Source of the DNA: Candidatus Muproteobacteria bacterium
GTDB taxonomy: Bacteria > Pseudomonadota > Gammaproteobacteria > Acidiferrobacterales > SPGG2
Assembly: GCA_003251795.1 (NCBI GenBank)
Contig: QKEI01000216.1
Coordinates: forward strand, 1 to 35,208
Reading direction: 5' to 3'
Length of the DNA: 35,208 nucleotides
The notes beneath the pieces are model-generated. The model did no database searches, had not been told where the DNA came from, and saw only the letters and a program-made list of their open reading frames with translations. Each line of letters starts with the position of its first letter. Within the stretch, counting starts at the first letter, position 1. Positions 24,477 through 34,742 of the stretch are shown piece after piece. The position numbers were made by a program, and so were the translations under genes.

Positions 24477-26135
24477 CTAGACGTAGCTCTGATAGTAAGG
24501 TTGATACTGCCGCGACCGGACTTGCTGCAGGATGTCTTTGGGTCTTGGCTCTGTGGCGAGATCGCGCTTGTAGGCGATCTCCGCCACGGTGGCGGCGATG
24601 TGCGCAGACACGTCGCGGATCTTGGCGAGCGGCGGATAAATGCAACCCTTGACGAGGTCTTCTTCGGATAATAACTGTGCCAGCGTCCGCGCCACTTCGA
24701 AGAACATCTCATCGGTCACGCGCCGGGCACCACTGACAACCACGCCGAGGCCGACGCCCGGGAAGATGTAAGAGTTATTGCCCTGCCCAGTGACATACTC
24801 CTTACCGGCATAAGTAGCCGGCGGGAACGGGCTACCGCTAGCGAAGATTGCCCGTCCTTGCGACCACGTGATCGCCTGCTGCGCAGTGCACTCCGAATTG
24901 GCCGTGGGATTGGAAAGCGCGAAGATGATGGGCCGGTCATTGAGCTTGCTCATGGTATCGACGATCTCTCGGGTGAACTGATTGGCGTGTCCGGACACGC
25001 CGATCAGCGCTGTCGGTCTAACGGCCTTTACGATAGCGAGTAGGTCTTGCAACGGCGCATGCGCATGGGCGTAGGGACGCTTGTGCGCCTGCAGATCGGT
25101 GCGGTTGCTCTCCACCAACCCCTTGGAGTCCCTAAACCAGCAACGCGACATCGCTTCATCCTTATTGACGCCTTCGGCTACCATGGCGCTCACCACCAGA
25201 TCGGCAATGCCGATCGCCGCCTCGCCGGCCCCATGAAAAAGGATCCTCTGATCGGCGAGCTTGTGATTGGTAATGCGCATCGCCGTATACAGCCCGGCCA
25301 AGGTCACGCTGGCTGTGCCTTGAATATCGTCGTTGAACATGCAAAGACGGTCGCGATAGCGCTGCAATAGCCGGAACGCGTTGCGGTTGCCGAAGTCCTC
25401 GAACTGCAACAGCGCCTTAGGAAATATTTTCTGCACAGCCGTGACGAATTCATCGACGAACGCGTCATAGGCCTCGCCGCGTAGACGTGGTTGTGGCGTA
25501 CCGAGGTAAAGCGGATCTTGCAATAGATTTTCGTTGTCTGTACCGACGTCGAGCGTAATCGGCAACGTATGACGCGGGTGCACACCGGCACAAGCGGTAT
25601 AAAGCGAAAGTTTACCGATCGGGATGCCCATGCCATTGGCGCCTAGATCACCCAAGCCAAGGATGCGCTCACCATCGGTGACAACGATTACGCGCACATC
25701 GGGTTGCGGCCAGTCGCCCAGCACTTCCGCGATTTCGCCCTTGTGCTCGGGCGTAATGAACATACCGTGCGCACGGCGGAAAATGTGGCCATACTGCTGG
25801 CACGCCTGGCCGACCACGGGCGTGTAGATAATTGGCATCATTTCCTCGATGTGGTCCATCACCACGCGGTAAAACAACGTCTCATTGCGGTCCTGCAAAC
25901 CGATCATATAGATGTACTTCTCGAGATCATCGGGCTTATGCCGGTAGTTCTCCATCACCCGCAGCACCTGCTCGTCCTGGGTGCAGACACGGGGCGGCAC
26001 CAGCCCGCGCAGCCCGAGCGCCCGCTGCTCCTCCTTGGTGAAGGCGGTTCCCTTGTTCAGAGCGGGGTCGTGAATTAAGTCCACACCCCGCGGCAACGCA
26101 CGGGCAGAAGATACATTCATCGTTTGTTTGTCCAC
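24477..26135 (-). CDS. maeA: NAD-dependent malic enzyme (oxaloacetate-decarboxylating)
   Basis: A 552-residue malic enzyme of the usual large-subunit length. IIYTPVVGQACQQYG holds the catalytic Tyr region, VVTDGERILGLGDLGANGMG the substrate loop, LLQFEDFGNRNAFRLL and CMFNDDIQGTASV the metal ligands, and FHGAGEAAIGIADL the NAD-binding Rossmann turn. It converts malate to pyruvate, CO2 and NADH. The GTG at 26135 has GAGAAG 4 bases upstream; the ATG at 26120 is an alternative. A perfect FNR box (26213-26226) centred about 41 bp before a predicted start point indicates anaerobic activation. Its product, pyruvate, is the substrate of the PFOR encoded about 3 kb away under a second FNR box. The symbol is by homology. 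Confidence 0.93.
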   Translation of the reverse strand: MDKQTMNVSSARALPRGVDLIHDPALNKGTAFTKEEQRALGLRGLVPPRVCTQDEQVLRVMENYRHKPDDLEKYIYMIGLQDRNETLFYRVVMDHIEEMMPIIYTPVVGQACQQYGHIFRRAHGMFITPEHKGEIAEVLGDWPQPDVRVIVVTDGERILGLGDLGANGMGIPIGKLSLYTACAGVHPRHTLPITLDVGTDNENLLQDPLYLGTPQPRLRGEAYDAFVDEFVTAVQKIFPKALLQFEDFGNRNAFRLLQRYRDRLCMFNDDIQGTASVTLAGLYTAMRITNHKLADQRILFHGAGEAAIGIADLVVSAMVAEGVNKDEAMSRCWFRDSKGLVESNRTDLQAHKRPYAHAHAPLQDLLAIVKAVRPTALIGVSGHANQFTREIVDTMSKLNDRPIIFALSNPTANSECTAQQAITWSQGRAIFASGSPFPPATYAGKEYVTGQGNNSYIFPGVGLGVVVSGARRVTDEMFFEVARTLAQLLSEEDLVKGCIYPPLAKIRDVSAHIAATVAEIAYKRDLATEPRPKDILQQVRSRQYQPYYQSYV

Positions 26136-26185
26136 TGATCTTCTCGACCTAAGATCACCCGGCTTGCTGCCTTAGGTTTTGCTAC

Positions 26186-26226
26186 ATGGTAATACCGCAT
26201 TTGACATGAACCTTGATCTTCATCAA
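26186..26226 (-). promoter_or_regulatory. FNR-dependent (class II) promoter of malic enzyme
   Basis: The FNR/ANR operator TTGATCTTCATCAA (26213-26226) matches the consensus TTGAT-N4-ATCAA at every position. On the minus strand TACCAT (26191-26186) serves as -10, predicting a start near 26178-26179 and an operator centre at -40.5 to -41.5. That is the class II activation position, where a -35 box is not needed. Confidence 0.7.
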
Positions 26227-26255
26227 TGAAAAGCGCGCTCGTGATGGCGTAAAGT
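26213..26255 (+). promoter_or_regulatory. Rightward FNR-dependent promoter reading toward the putative small RNA
   Basis: The same perfect FNR box has TAAAGT (26250-26255) on the plus strand at -10 distance, predicting a start near 26262 with the operator centred at about -42.5. The match to TATAAT is 4/6. Support comes from an intrinsic terminator downstream that otherwise has no gene to serve. Confidence 0.45.
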
Positions 26256-26261
26256 CCGACA

Positions 26262-26405
26262 AGTAGTTGGTAGGCTCACGGTAATAACTAAGGGGTGCCT
26301 CTGCACGCTCTGCAGGGCCCGTGGACTGCCAGCACGGTGCCGACGCTGCTCAAAAGGCGGGCGCGGTACGGACCCCGCCTGCCACACCTGCAGGCGGGGT
26401 TTTTT
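26262..26405 (+). ncRNA. Putative FNR-controlled small RNA, about 144 nt
   Basis: This predicted transcript runs from the rightward FNR promoter to a strong intrinsic terminator. No protein-coding gene on this strand lies between malic enzyme (minus) and the deacylase gene (minus). It can fold internally: CTGCA-CGCTC-TGCAG (about 26301-26315), CCGTG...CACGG (about 26319-26337), then the terminator stem. Size, oxygen-responsive promoter and terminator are the same kind of arrangement as FnrS of E. coli or PhrS of Pseudomonas, but no sequence similarity to either is claimed. A GTG-started frame at 26295-26495 runs through the terminator and is not credible as a gene. Confidence 0.45.
26373..26405 (+). 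terminator. Strong intrinsic terminator on the plus strand
   Basis: CCCCGCCTGC (26373-26382) pairs perfectly with GCAGGCGGGG (26390-26399) around a 7-base loop, followed by six T residues (26400-26405). The T-tract is only on the plus strand, so it terminates rightward transcription. The only candidate is the putative small RNA. Confidence 0.85.
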
Positions 26406-26613
26406 GTGCTTGCTGCAACCACGGCGTCGTCAATGCGTCGCAAAGACTGCCGCTTATCCGGTGATCGAACTGGCGCCAATCAGAAGCGTACGTGAAGGAG
26501 GTGGCGCGCGGTGGGAAATCGAAACGACGCTTGCGCGCGCCGTTACCCACCAGCGCACGGCTAGCCAGGTTGAACGGCGCTGCCTTGCCTAGCGGGTAGC
26601 CGGTAATCTCCGC
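26406..26613. other. Intergenic region downstream of the deacylase gene
   Basis: About 208 bp between the plus-strand terminator and the deacylase stop. An AAGGAGG stretch near 26495 is not followed by a convincing reading frame. Nothing else is recognised. Confidence 0.4.
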
Positions 26614-27078
26614 CTATTGGCAGAACTGTGCGCGTGCGGCGCCCCGCAGCACCTCTCTGAACCGCGCACCGTCGACATGGATCACCTCTTCGTGATCGCC
26701 GGCCTCGAAGTAGATCTCCGGCTGCTCGCTCAGACAATCATCAATCACCGTCGACATACCGTAGGCCAGACCGAGCGGCGGTACGGCTCCGAACTCGCAG
26801 TCTTTGAATAGCGCGCCCATGCGATGCTCCGGCACGACCACCAGGTCTCGCCCGAGTGTGGCCGAAAGGGTTTGTACGTCGATGCGCCGGTTACTGGGCA
26901 GCACCGCCATCAGGTAGCCTTCTCTGTCGCCCAGGATCACAGCCTTGGCCAGCTGCCCAGCCGGCACATGCGCCGCATCGACAGTCTCTTTGCTCGAGGC
27001 GGTATGCCGGTGAGACATGACGGTATAAGGGATGTTATGCGCCTGCAGATAGGTTTTTACAGTGTTCGCAATACTCAT
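26614..27078 (-). CDS. YbaK/EbsC-type aminoacyl-tRNA deacylase
   Basis: A 154-residue single-domain protein of the YbaK/ProX family, which hydrolyses wrongly charged aminoacyl-tRNA in trans. Visible features are the early helix-strand YLQAHNIPYTVMSH, the conserved Lys in AGQLAKAVILGD, the ALFKDCEFGAVPPLGLAYGM active-site loop with the family GxVPP motif, and IYFEAGDHEEVIHV near the end. GAGGAGG just before the ATG at 27078 fixes the start; an open frame extends further upstream without a ribosome site. On the minus strand GATTAT (27128-27123) puts the FNR box (27151-27164) at exactly -41.5 of a start at 27116, so this gene too may be induced without oxygen. Confidence 0.87.
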   Translation of the reverse strand: MSIANTVKTYLQAHNIPYTVMSHRHTASSKETVDAAHVPAGQLAKAVILGDREGYLMAVLPSNRRIDVQTLSATLGRDLVVVPEHRMGALFKDCEFGAVPPLGLAYGMSTVIDDCLSEQPEIYFEAGDHEEVIHVDGARFREVLRGAARAQFCQ

Positions 27079-27122
27079 TACCGCCTCCTCGGCAGTCGTC
27101 ACAACCACTGCCTTTGTAAGGC

Positions 27123-27164
27123 ATAATCCGCTGGGTGAGCGTAGAAGTCTTTGATACAAATCAA
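27123..27164 (-). promoter_or_regulatory. Leftward FNR class II promoter of the deacylase gene
   Basis: The perfect FNR box TTGATACAAATCAA (27151-27164) has a minus-strand -10 hexamer GATTAT (27128-27123, 4/6). The predicted start is 27116, which puts the operator centre at -41.5, leaving a 38-nt leader before the deacylase ATG. Confidence 0.5.
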
Positions 27165-27191
27165 CCCGACTGGGGACCGAGGGAGGATAAT
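27151..27191 (+). promoter_or_regulatory. FNR class II promoter of the GltD-like/NifJ/DHOD-like operon
   Basis: The same perfect FNR operator (27151-27164) has GATAAT at 27186-27191 (5/6 match) on the plus strand. It predicts a start at 27198-27199 and an operator centre at -40.5 to -41.5, the classical activation geometry. The start falls after the ATG at 27190, which explains why that strong-looking ribosome site (GGGAGG) is probably not used. Confidence 0.75.
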
Positions 27192-27227
27192 GAACCCTAA
27201 ATCGGAGAGCAGAGCTGGGAGCGGGCT

Positions 27228-28856
27228 TTGAAAAATAAGCACGATATGACCCGTCCCCCTGACCTGAAACACGGCCAGTTCGGGGGGCCGCGGCGTATAC
27301 AGCGACCGGTGTATGTCGATCTGTTGCCGCCCTGTAACAACGCCTGTCCTGCCGGGGAGAACATCCAAGGCTGGCTGGCGCTGGCGCAACAAGGTCAGTT
27401 CGAAGAAGCCTGGCAATTACTCATGGCCGATAACCCCATGCCGGGTGTGCATGGGCGCGTCTGCTACCACCCCTGCGAAAACGAGTGCAACCGCACGCGC
27501 CTGGATGCCACGGTGAGCATCCACGCAGTCGAGCGCTTTCTCGGCGAGCAAGCACTGGCGAACAATTGGAAGGTGCGAATGGATCGACACGCCAGCGGTA
27601 AACGCGTGCTTATTGTTGGCGCCGGCCCGAGCGGTTTGTCGGCCGCCTACCATCTCGCACGTCTGGGACATGACGTCGAGGTACATGAGGCCGGGCCGAT
27701 CGCCGGCGGCATGATGCATTTCGGCATTCCCAAGTATCGATTGCCGAGAGACGTGCTCGATGCAGAGGTACGGCGCATCGAAGACATGGGTGTAAAGATC
27801 GTGCTCAATCACAAGGTCGAGGACCTGATGCAAGAGCACGAAGCCGGCGGGTTTGATGCCATGTTCGTGGCGGTCGGTGCACACTTGAGCAAACGCACCG
27901 ATATCCCGGCGCGCGATGCCGGCAAGATGCTAGATGCCGTGAGTTTCCTGCGCCAGGTGGAAAGCGGTACCCCACCCAAGCTCGGCCGTCGCGTCGCCAT
28001 CTACGGCGGTGGCAATACCGCCATGGATGCCGCGCGTGTTGCCAAACGACTGGGCATAGATGAAGCCCTGATCATTTATCGCCGCGACCGCGCGCATATG
28101 CCGGCCCATGAGTTCGAGGCGGACGAAGCGGTGGAAGAAGGGGTCAAGATCCATTGGCTGCGCACCATCAAAGAAATCGACCAGAGCACGTTCACGGTCG
28201 AGGTGATGCAGATCGACGAGAACGGTCGACCGCAGCCGACCGGCGAGGTGGAAACGCTACAGGCGGATTCGCTCATCCTGGCACTGGGCCAGGATTCAGA
28301 CACGGGGTTCTTGCGCAACGTGCCGAAACTTGCCTTCCAGAAAGACGGCACGATCATAGTAGATGAGAACCTGATGACCGGTTATCCGGGACTGTTCGCC
28401 GGCGGTGACATGGTACCGTCAGAGCGGACCGTGACCGTCGCAGTCGGACACGGTAAGAAGGCCGCGCGCCACATCAACGCCTACCTTAGGGGCACAACCT
28501 ATTCCAAACTGGCAAAGCATGAGTTGGCAAGCTTCGACAAACTGCACGTGTGGTACTTTACCGATGCCGCTCAGCGCCCCCAGGACCATCTCGATATCAA
28601 GAAGCGCCTGAGCGGATTCGATGAGGTGGTGCAAGGTCTCAAGGAAAAAGAGGCCGTGTACGAGGCGCGGCGCTGTTTGTCCTGCGGAAACTGCTTCGAG
28701 TGCGACGGCTGCTACGCCGCCTGCCCGGAGGACGCCGTCATTAAGCTCGGGCCGGGCAAACGCTATCGCTATGACTACAACCTGTGCACCGGTTGCGCCG
28801 TGTGTTTCGAACAATGCCCGTGTCATGCCATCGAAATGGTGCCTGAGCCAGCGTAA
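27228..28856 (+). CDS. GltD/NfnB-like FAD oxidoreductase with C-terminal 2x[4Fe-4S] domain
   Basis: A 542-residue iron-sulfur flavoprotein. The N-terminal cluster domain has C36/C40 (CNNACPAGENI) and C79/C83/C87 (CYHPCENEC). GAGPSGLSAA (131-140) binds FAD and GGGNTAMDAAR (about 263) binds NAD(P)H. LFAGGDMVPSERTVTVAVG closes the FAD domain. The tail carries two ferredoxin motifs, CLSCGNCFECDGCYAACP and CTGCAVCFEQCPC. That layout suits electron transfer between NAD(P)H and ferredoxin. Encoded 12-30 bp before nifJ, it may recycle the ferredoxin that PFOR reduces. The start is TTG with GGGAGCGGG upstream; the ATG at 27246 has no ribosome site. FNR-controlled, first gene of the operon. Confidence 0.88.
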   Translation: MKNKHDMTRPPDLKHGQFGGPRRIQRPVYVDLLPPCNNACPAGENIQGWLALAQQGQFEEAWQLLMADNPMPGVHGRVCYHPCENECNRTRLDATVSIHAVERFLGEQALANNWKVRMDRHASGKRVLIVGAGPSGLSAAYHLARLGHDVEVHEAGPIAGGMMHFGIPKYRLPRDVLDAEVRRIEDMGVKIVLNHKVEDLMQEHEAGGFDAMFVAVGAHLSKRTDIPARDAGKMLDAVSFLRQVESGTPPKLGRRVAIYGGGNTAMDAARVAKRLGIDEALIIYRRDRAHMPAHEFEADEAVEEGVKIHWLRTIKEIDQSTFTVEVMQIDENGRPQPTGEVETLQADSLILALGQDSDTGFLRNVPKLAFQKDGTIIVDENLMTGYPGLFAGGDMVPSERTVTVAVGHGKKAARHINAYLRGTTYSKLAKHELASFDKLHVWYFTDAAQRPQDHLDIKKRLSGFDEVVQGLKEKEAVYEARRCLSCGNCFECDGCYAACPEDAVIKLGPGKRYRYDYNLCTGCAVCFEQCPCHAIEMVPEPA

Positions 28857-28886
28857 CGCTGCATATCAGTGCCTAGAGACACACTC

Positions 28887-32465
<3,579 letters not shown>

Positions 32466-32504
32466 TTGTCACCGCCTAACTTGTAACCACGTAAGGAAAG
32501 TGCC

Positions 32505-33509
32505 ATGGACTTACATACCACCTACATGGGGCTGAAGTTAAAGCATCCGATCGTGGCATCACCGTCACCGTTGTCGGCAGAACTCGACAATATTAAGCGC
32601 ATGGAAGACGCCGGGGCGGCGGCGGTAGTGCTATTTTCGCTTTTCGAGGAACAGCTCAAACACGAAAGCGCTGCCATGGAATATTTCATGTCGCACGGCA
32701 GCGACAGCTTTGCCGAATCGTTGAGCTACTTTCCTGCCGTTGACGACTATCATGCCGGGCCGGAAGACTATTTGGAACTACTGCATGGCGCGGTAGAGGC
32801 CGTCGATATTCCGGTGATCGCCAGCCTGAACGGCATCACCAACGAGGGTTGGATCGACTATGCCAAGAACATGGAACAGGCCGGTGCCCGCGCGATCGAG
32901 CTCAATATCTACTATATCCCAGCTGATATGAGCGTCTCCGGACAATCGGTCGAGCAGCGCTACCTGGAGATACTCAAGCACGTCAAGGCTTCAGTCTCGA
33001 TTCCTGTGGCGCTCAAACTGGGCGCCTACTTCAGCTCATTCGGTCATTTCGCGAAGCAGCTCGATGATGCCGGTGCCGACGCCTTGGTATTGTTCAATCG
33101 GTTATGGCAGCCGGACTTCGATATCGACGAGCTCGAGATCGTCCATAACCTGAACCTTAGTGGTACCAACCAGATACGCTTGCGGTTGCTGTGGATTGCG
33201 CTGCTGTACGGCCGCATTAAGGCCTCGTTGGCGGCGACAACGGGCGTGCATAGCCACGTCGAAGTCGTCAAATACTTGATGGCCGGCGCCGATGCTGTGA
33301 TGACAACATCCGCACTGTTGAAAAACGGTATCGAGTTTCTGACTACATTGCGCGATGGGCTGGAACGGTGGATGGAACAAAAAGAGTACAGCTCAGTGCA
33401 ACAGATGAAAGGTTCCATGAGCCAGCAGCACGTGGCTGACCCCACGGCCTTCGAACGGGCGAACTACATCAAGATCCTGGAACGCTACAAGAGCCCGTAC
33501 ATGCTCTAG
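32505..33509 (+). CDS. Dihydroorotate-dehydrogenase-like FMN protein
   Basis: A 334-residue TIM-barrel flavoprotein of the DHOD-like family that travels with nifJ. It opens TTYMGLKLKHPIVASPSPLS, with the FMN-binding strand, and contains ASLNGITNEGWIDYAKNMEQ, ELNIYYIP, PVALKLGAYFSSFGHFAKQL and TTGVHSHVEVVKYLMAGADA (phosphate-binding end of the barrel). The pyrimidine-pathway catalytic Cys/Ser loop is not evident, so true dihydroorotate oxidation is doubtful. A redox role connected to PFOR is more likely from context. AAGGAAAG at 32493-32500 precedes the ATG, 39 bp after the nifJ stop. Last gene of the FNR-controlled operon. Confidence 0.88.
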   Translation: MDLHTTYMGLKLKHPIVASPSPLSAELDNIKRMEDAGAAAVVLFSLFEEQLKHESAAMEYFMSHGSDSFAESLSYFPAVDDYHAGPEDYLELLHGAVEAVDIPVIASLNGITNEGWIDYAKNMEQAGARAIELNIYYIPADMSVSGQSVEQRYLEILKHVKASVSIPVALKLGAYFSSFGHFAKQLDDAGADALVLFNRLWQPDFDIDELEIVHNLNLSGTNQIRLRLLWIALLYGRIKASLAATTGVHSHVEVVKYLMAGADAVMTTSALLKNGIEFLTTLRDGLERWMEQKEYSSVQQMKGSMSQQHVADPTAFERANYIKILERYKSPYML

Positions 33510-33540
33510 CGATGGTTAATGGTCGTTGCCGACAGGCGCG

Positions 33541-33978
33541 TCAGTCGTTGCGGCTTAGATGCGCCGATTTCTCGCAGGGGAAGGCAGCTTGCCACGCATC
33601 CACCACCACCTGGCTGGCGCTGGTCTCCTTGATCTGCGGGCGGTTGAACATATAGGCGCGGATCGCCGCCACCATGTCGTCGAGCGACGTGCCGTTGGGT
33701 AGACAGTACACCCCGGCCCCGGCGCGTTGCACGTGCTTTTCGTTGCCGAGATAGTGCGGCATGACCCGGGTCGCGTCGTTGACACCTTGCAGGTAACTGA
33801 TGCACGCCGTCGCGGCTGGCGATGGCTGTTGCGCCGAACCACAGAAAGTATCCAGCCAACGCCCGTTCAGATTTCCATTCTCCGTATTGAACAAATCCGC
33901 ACGAACGCACGGTGCCAGGCCGCCAAGCAGGAGTGCCAGCAGCACAAGCACAGACAGTCGTTTCGCGCGGAGATCCAT
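33541..33978 (-). CDS. Rap1a/Tai-domain secreted protein
   Basis: A 145-residue protein with a signal peptide (basic LRAKR, hydrophobic LVLLALLLGGL, cleavage after CVRA). The mature part has the Rap1a/Tai pattern: CISYLQGVNDATRV, YCLPNGTSLDDMVAAIRAYM, and a final VVDAWQAAFPCEK with paired cysteines. Characterised relatives are periplasmic immunity proteins against type VI amidase toxins. Many genomic copies, like this one, have no toxin gene beside them and are of unknown role. Two longer starts (34008, 34026) exist; 33978 gives the natural signal peptide, though it has no clear ribosome site. It converges on the DHOD-like gene with 31 bp between stops. Confidence 0.8.
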   Translation of the reverse strand: MDLRAKRLSVLVLLALLLGGLAPCVRADLFNTENGNLNGRWLDTFCGSAQQPSPAATACISYLQGVNDATRVMPHYLGNEKHVQRAGAGVYCLPNGTSLDDMVAAIRAYMFNRPQIKETSASQVVVDAWQAAFPCEKSAHLSRND

Positions 33979-33994
33979 CAAGGAGGTGCAACCC

Positions 33995-34069
33995 ATGAAG
34001 TGTCGAACATCGACTAAACCCATCAATAAGCATAGTACACGCCCGCACCGGACCGCTTATCGCTCGTAG
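33995..34069 (+). CDS. Possible 24-residue basic peptide with an ideal ribosome site
   Basis: AAGGAGGTG at 33980-33988 lies 6 bases before an ATG that opens 24 codons (begins MKCRTSTKPINK, ends TAYRS). The peptide is strongly basic, with no membrane segment. It lies divergently over the 5' end of the Rap1a-domain gene. The ribosome site is one of the best in the window, but chance is possible for so short a frame and no promoter is evident. Confidence 0.25.
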   Translation: MKCRTSTKPINKHSTRPHRTAYRS

Positions 34070-34115
34070 CCCATCATGCCGAAATCACGCAATCGTAAGT
34101 CGTTAAACCTTCGTG

Positions 34116-34153
34116 GTTTTGCAATGGCTCATTGCCATGAGCCATTGCAAAAC
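34116..34153. repeat. Perfect 17-bp inverted repeat with 4-base loop
   Basis: GTTTTGCAATGGCTCAT (34116-34132) is followed after TGCC by its exact complement (34137-34153). No T-tract is present on either side, so it is not a normal intrinsic terminator. It may be a dispersed palindromic element, the tip of a small mobile element or a regulator site. Between 34154 and 34241 nothing further is recognised. Confidence 0.75.
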
Positions 34154-34241
34154 GATCTCCACCACCGCCGCAGTGAACGAATATCGTGTCAAGTTGAAAC
34201 CGAGTTGGGAGTTGACCCCGTCTATCGTCGGCGATGAGCCG

Positions 34242-34526
34242 TTAGTCGTGTGCTTGGGCCGTTGCTGAGGGTTTGCAACGTCGCCGATGTGCGATTGACT
34301 TGCCTCGTGGCGGTAAAAGAAACAGCTGCGAAGCCAAGAATGTCGCTGGCATGATCGCGCCAACACCGAGACCCGCAAATAAGTATTGCACGCGCTCCAA
34401 GGTCGACTGGGCATCCAGTGAACCCAACAATGCAAATAGGCTTGCCACAAGTAACGCTCCTGCGACAGTAATCTTAATTCCATCGAAAATGGTCGGTTCG
34501 GCCCGCGGCCTCGTTTCTTGGCTCAT
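34242..34526 (-). CDS. Small membrane protein of unknown function
   Basis: A 94-residue protein with two predicted membrane helices (ITVAGALLVASLFALLGSL and YLFAGLGVGAIMPATFLASQ) joined by a short loop, a charged N-terminus (SQETRPRAEPTIFDG) and a basic C-terminal tail (PPRGKSIAHRRRCK). A strong AAGGAGG ribosome site lies about 8 bases before the ATG, which supports this as a real gene despite its size. No family is recognised. Confidence 0.6.
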   Translation of the reverse strand: MSQETRPRAEPTIFDGIKITVAGALLVASLFALLGSLDAQSTLERVQYLFAGLGVGAIMPATFLASQLFLLPPRGKSIAHRRRCKPSATAQAHD

Positions 34527-34681
34527 GCCTAACGCCTCCTTCCTGACGTGCCGTGCTATTGCAGCAGGATAGGGCGAGCGTTACACGAGGGGATACGCTG
34601 GAGGCGCCATGTTGCTATCCTGGCACGTCGCTCGCGCACGTAGATGCCAAATTACGAATAGCGCAACGTTGGCAACGACGG

Positions 34682-34710
34682 TTTTCACAAGCCGTGCGCT
34701 CGCATAGAAT
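34682..34710 (+). promoter_or_regulatory. Probable sigma70 promoter of the MmgE/PrpD-family gene
   Basis: TTTTCA (34682-34687) and TAGAAT (34705-34710, 5/6) are separated by exactly 17 bases. The predicted start is near 34717, leaving a leader of about 26 nt before the ATG at 34743. Confidence 0.45.
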
Positions 34711-34742
34711 GGCTTACACTCCATTGACCTGACGGAACTGCC

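Noticed and set aside
26262..26405. 6S RNA, 4.5S SRP RNA or a tRNA
   Set aside because: No 6S-like central bubble, no SRP GGAAG/GCAGCC core and no tRNA cloverleaf or T-loop could be found.
26295..26495. 66-codon plus-strand frame over the small-RNA region
   Set aside because: It starts with GTG without spaced ribosome site, runs straight through the terminator hairpin and has no protein-like character.
27190..27231. 13-codon leader peptide before the GltD-like gene
   Set aside because: Its ATG and ribosome site coincide with the -10 of the predicted FNR promoter, so it is probably not transcribed.
34103..34483. 126-codon minus-strand frame over the palindrome
   Set aside because: It is out of frame with the better-supported 94-residue membrane protein, lacks a ribosome site and reads through the palindrome.
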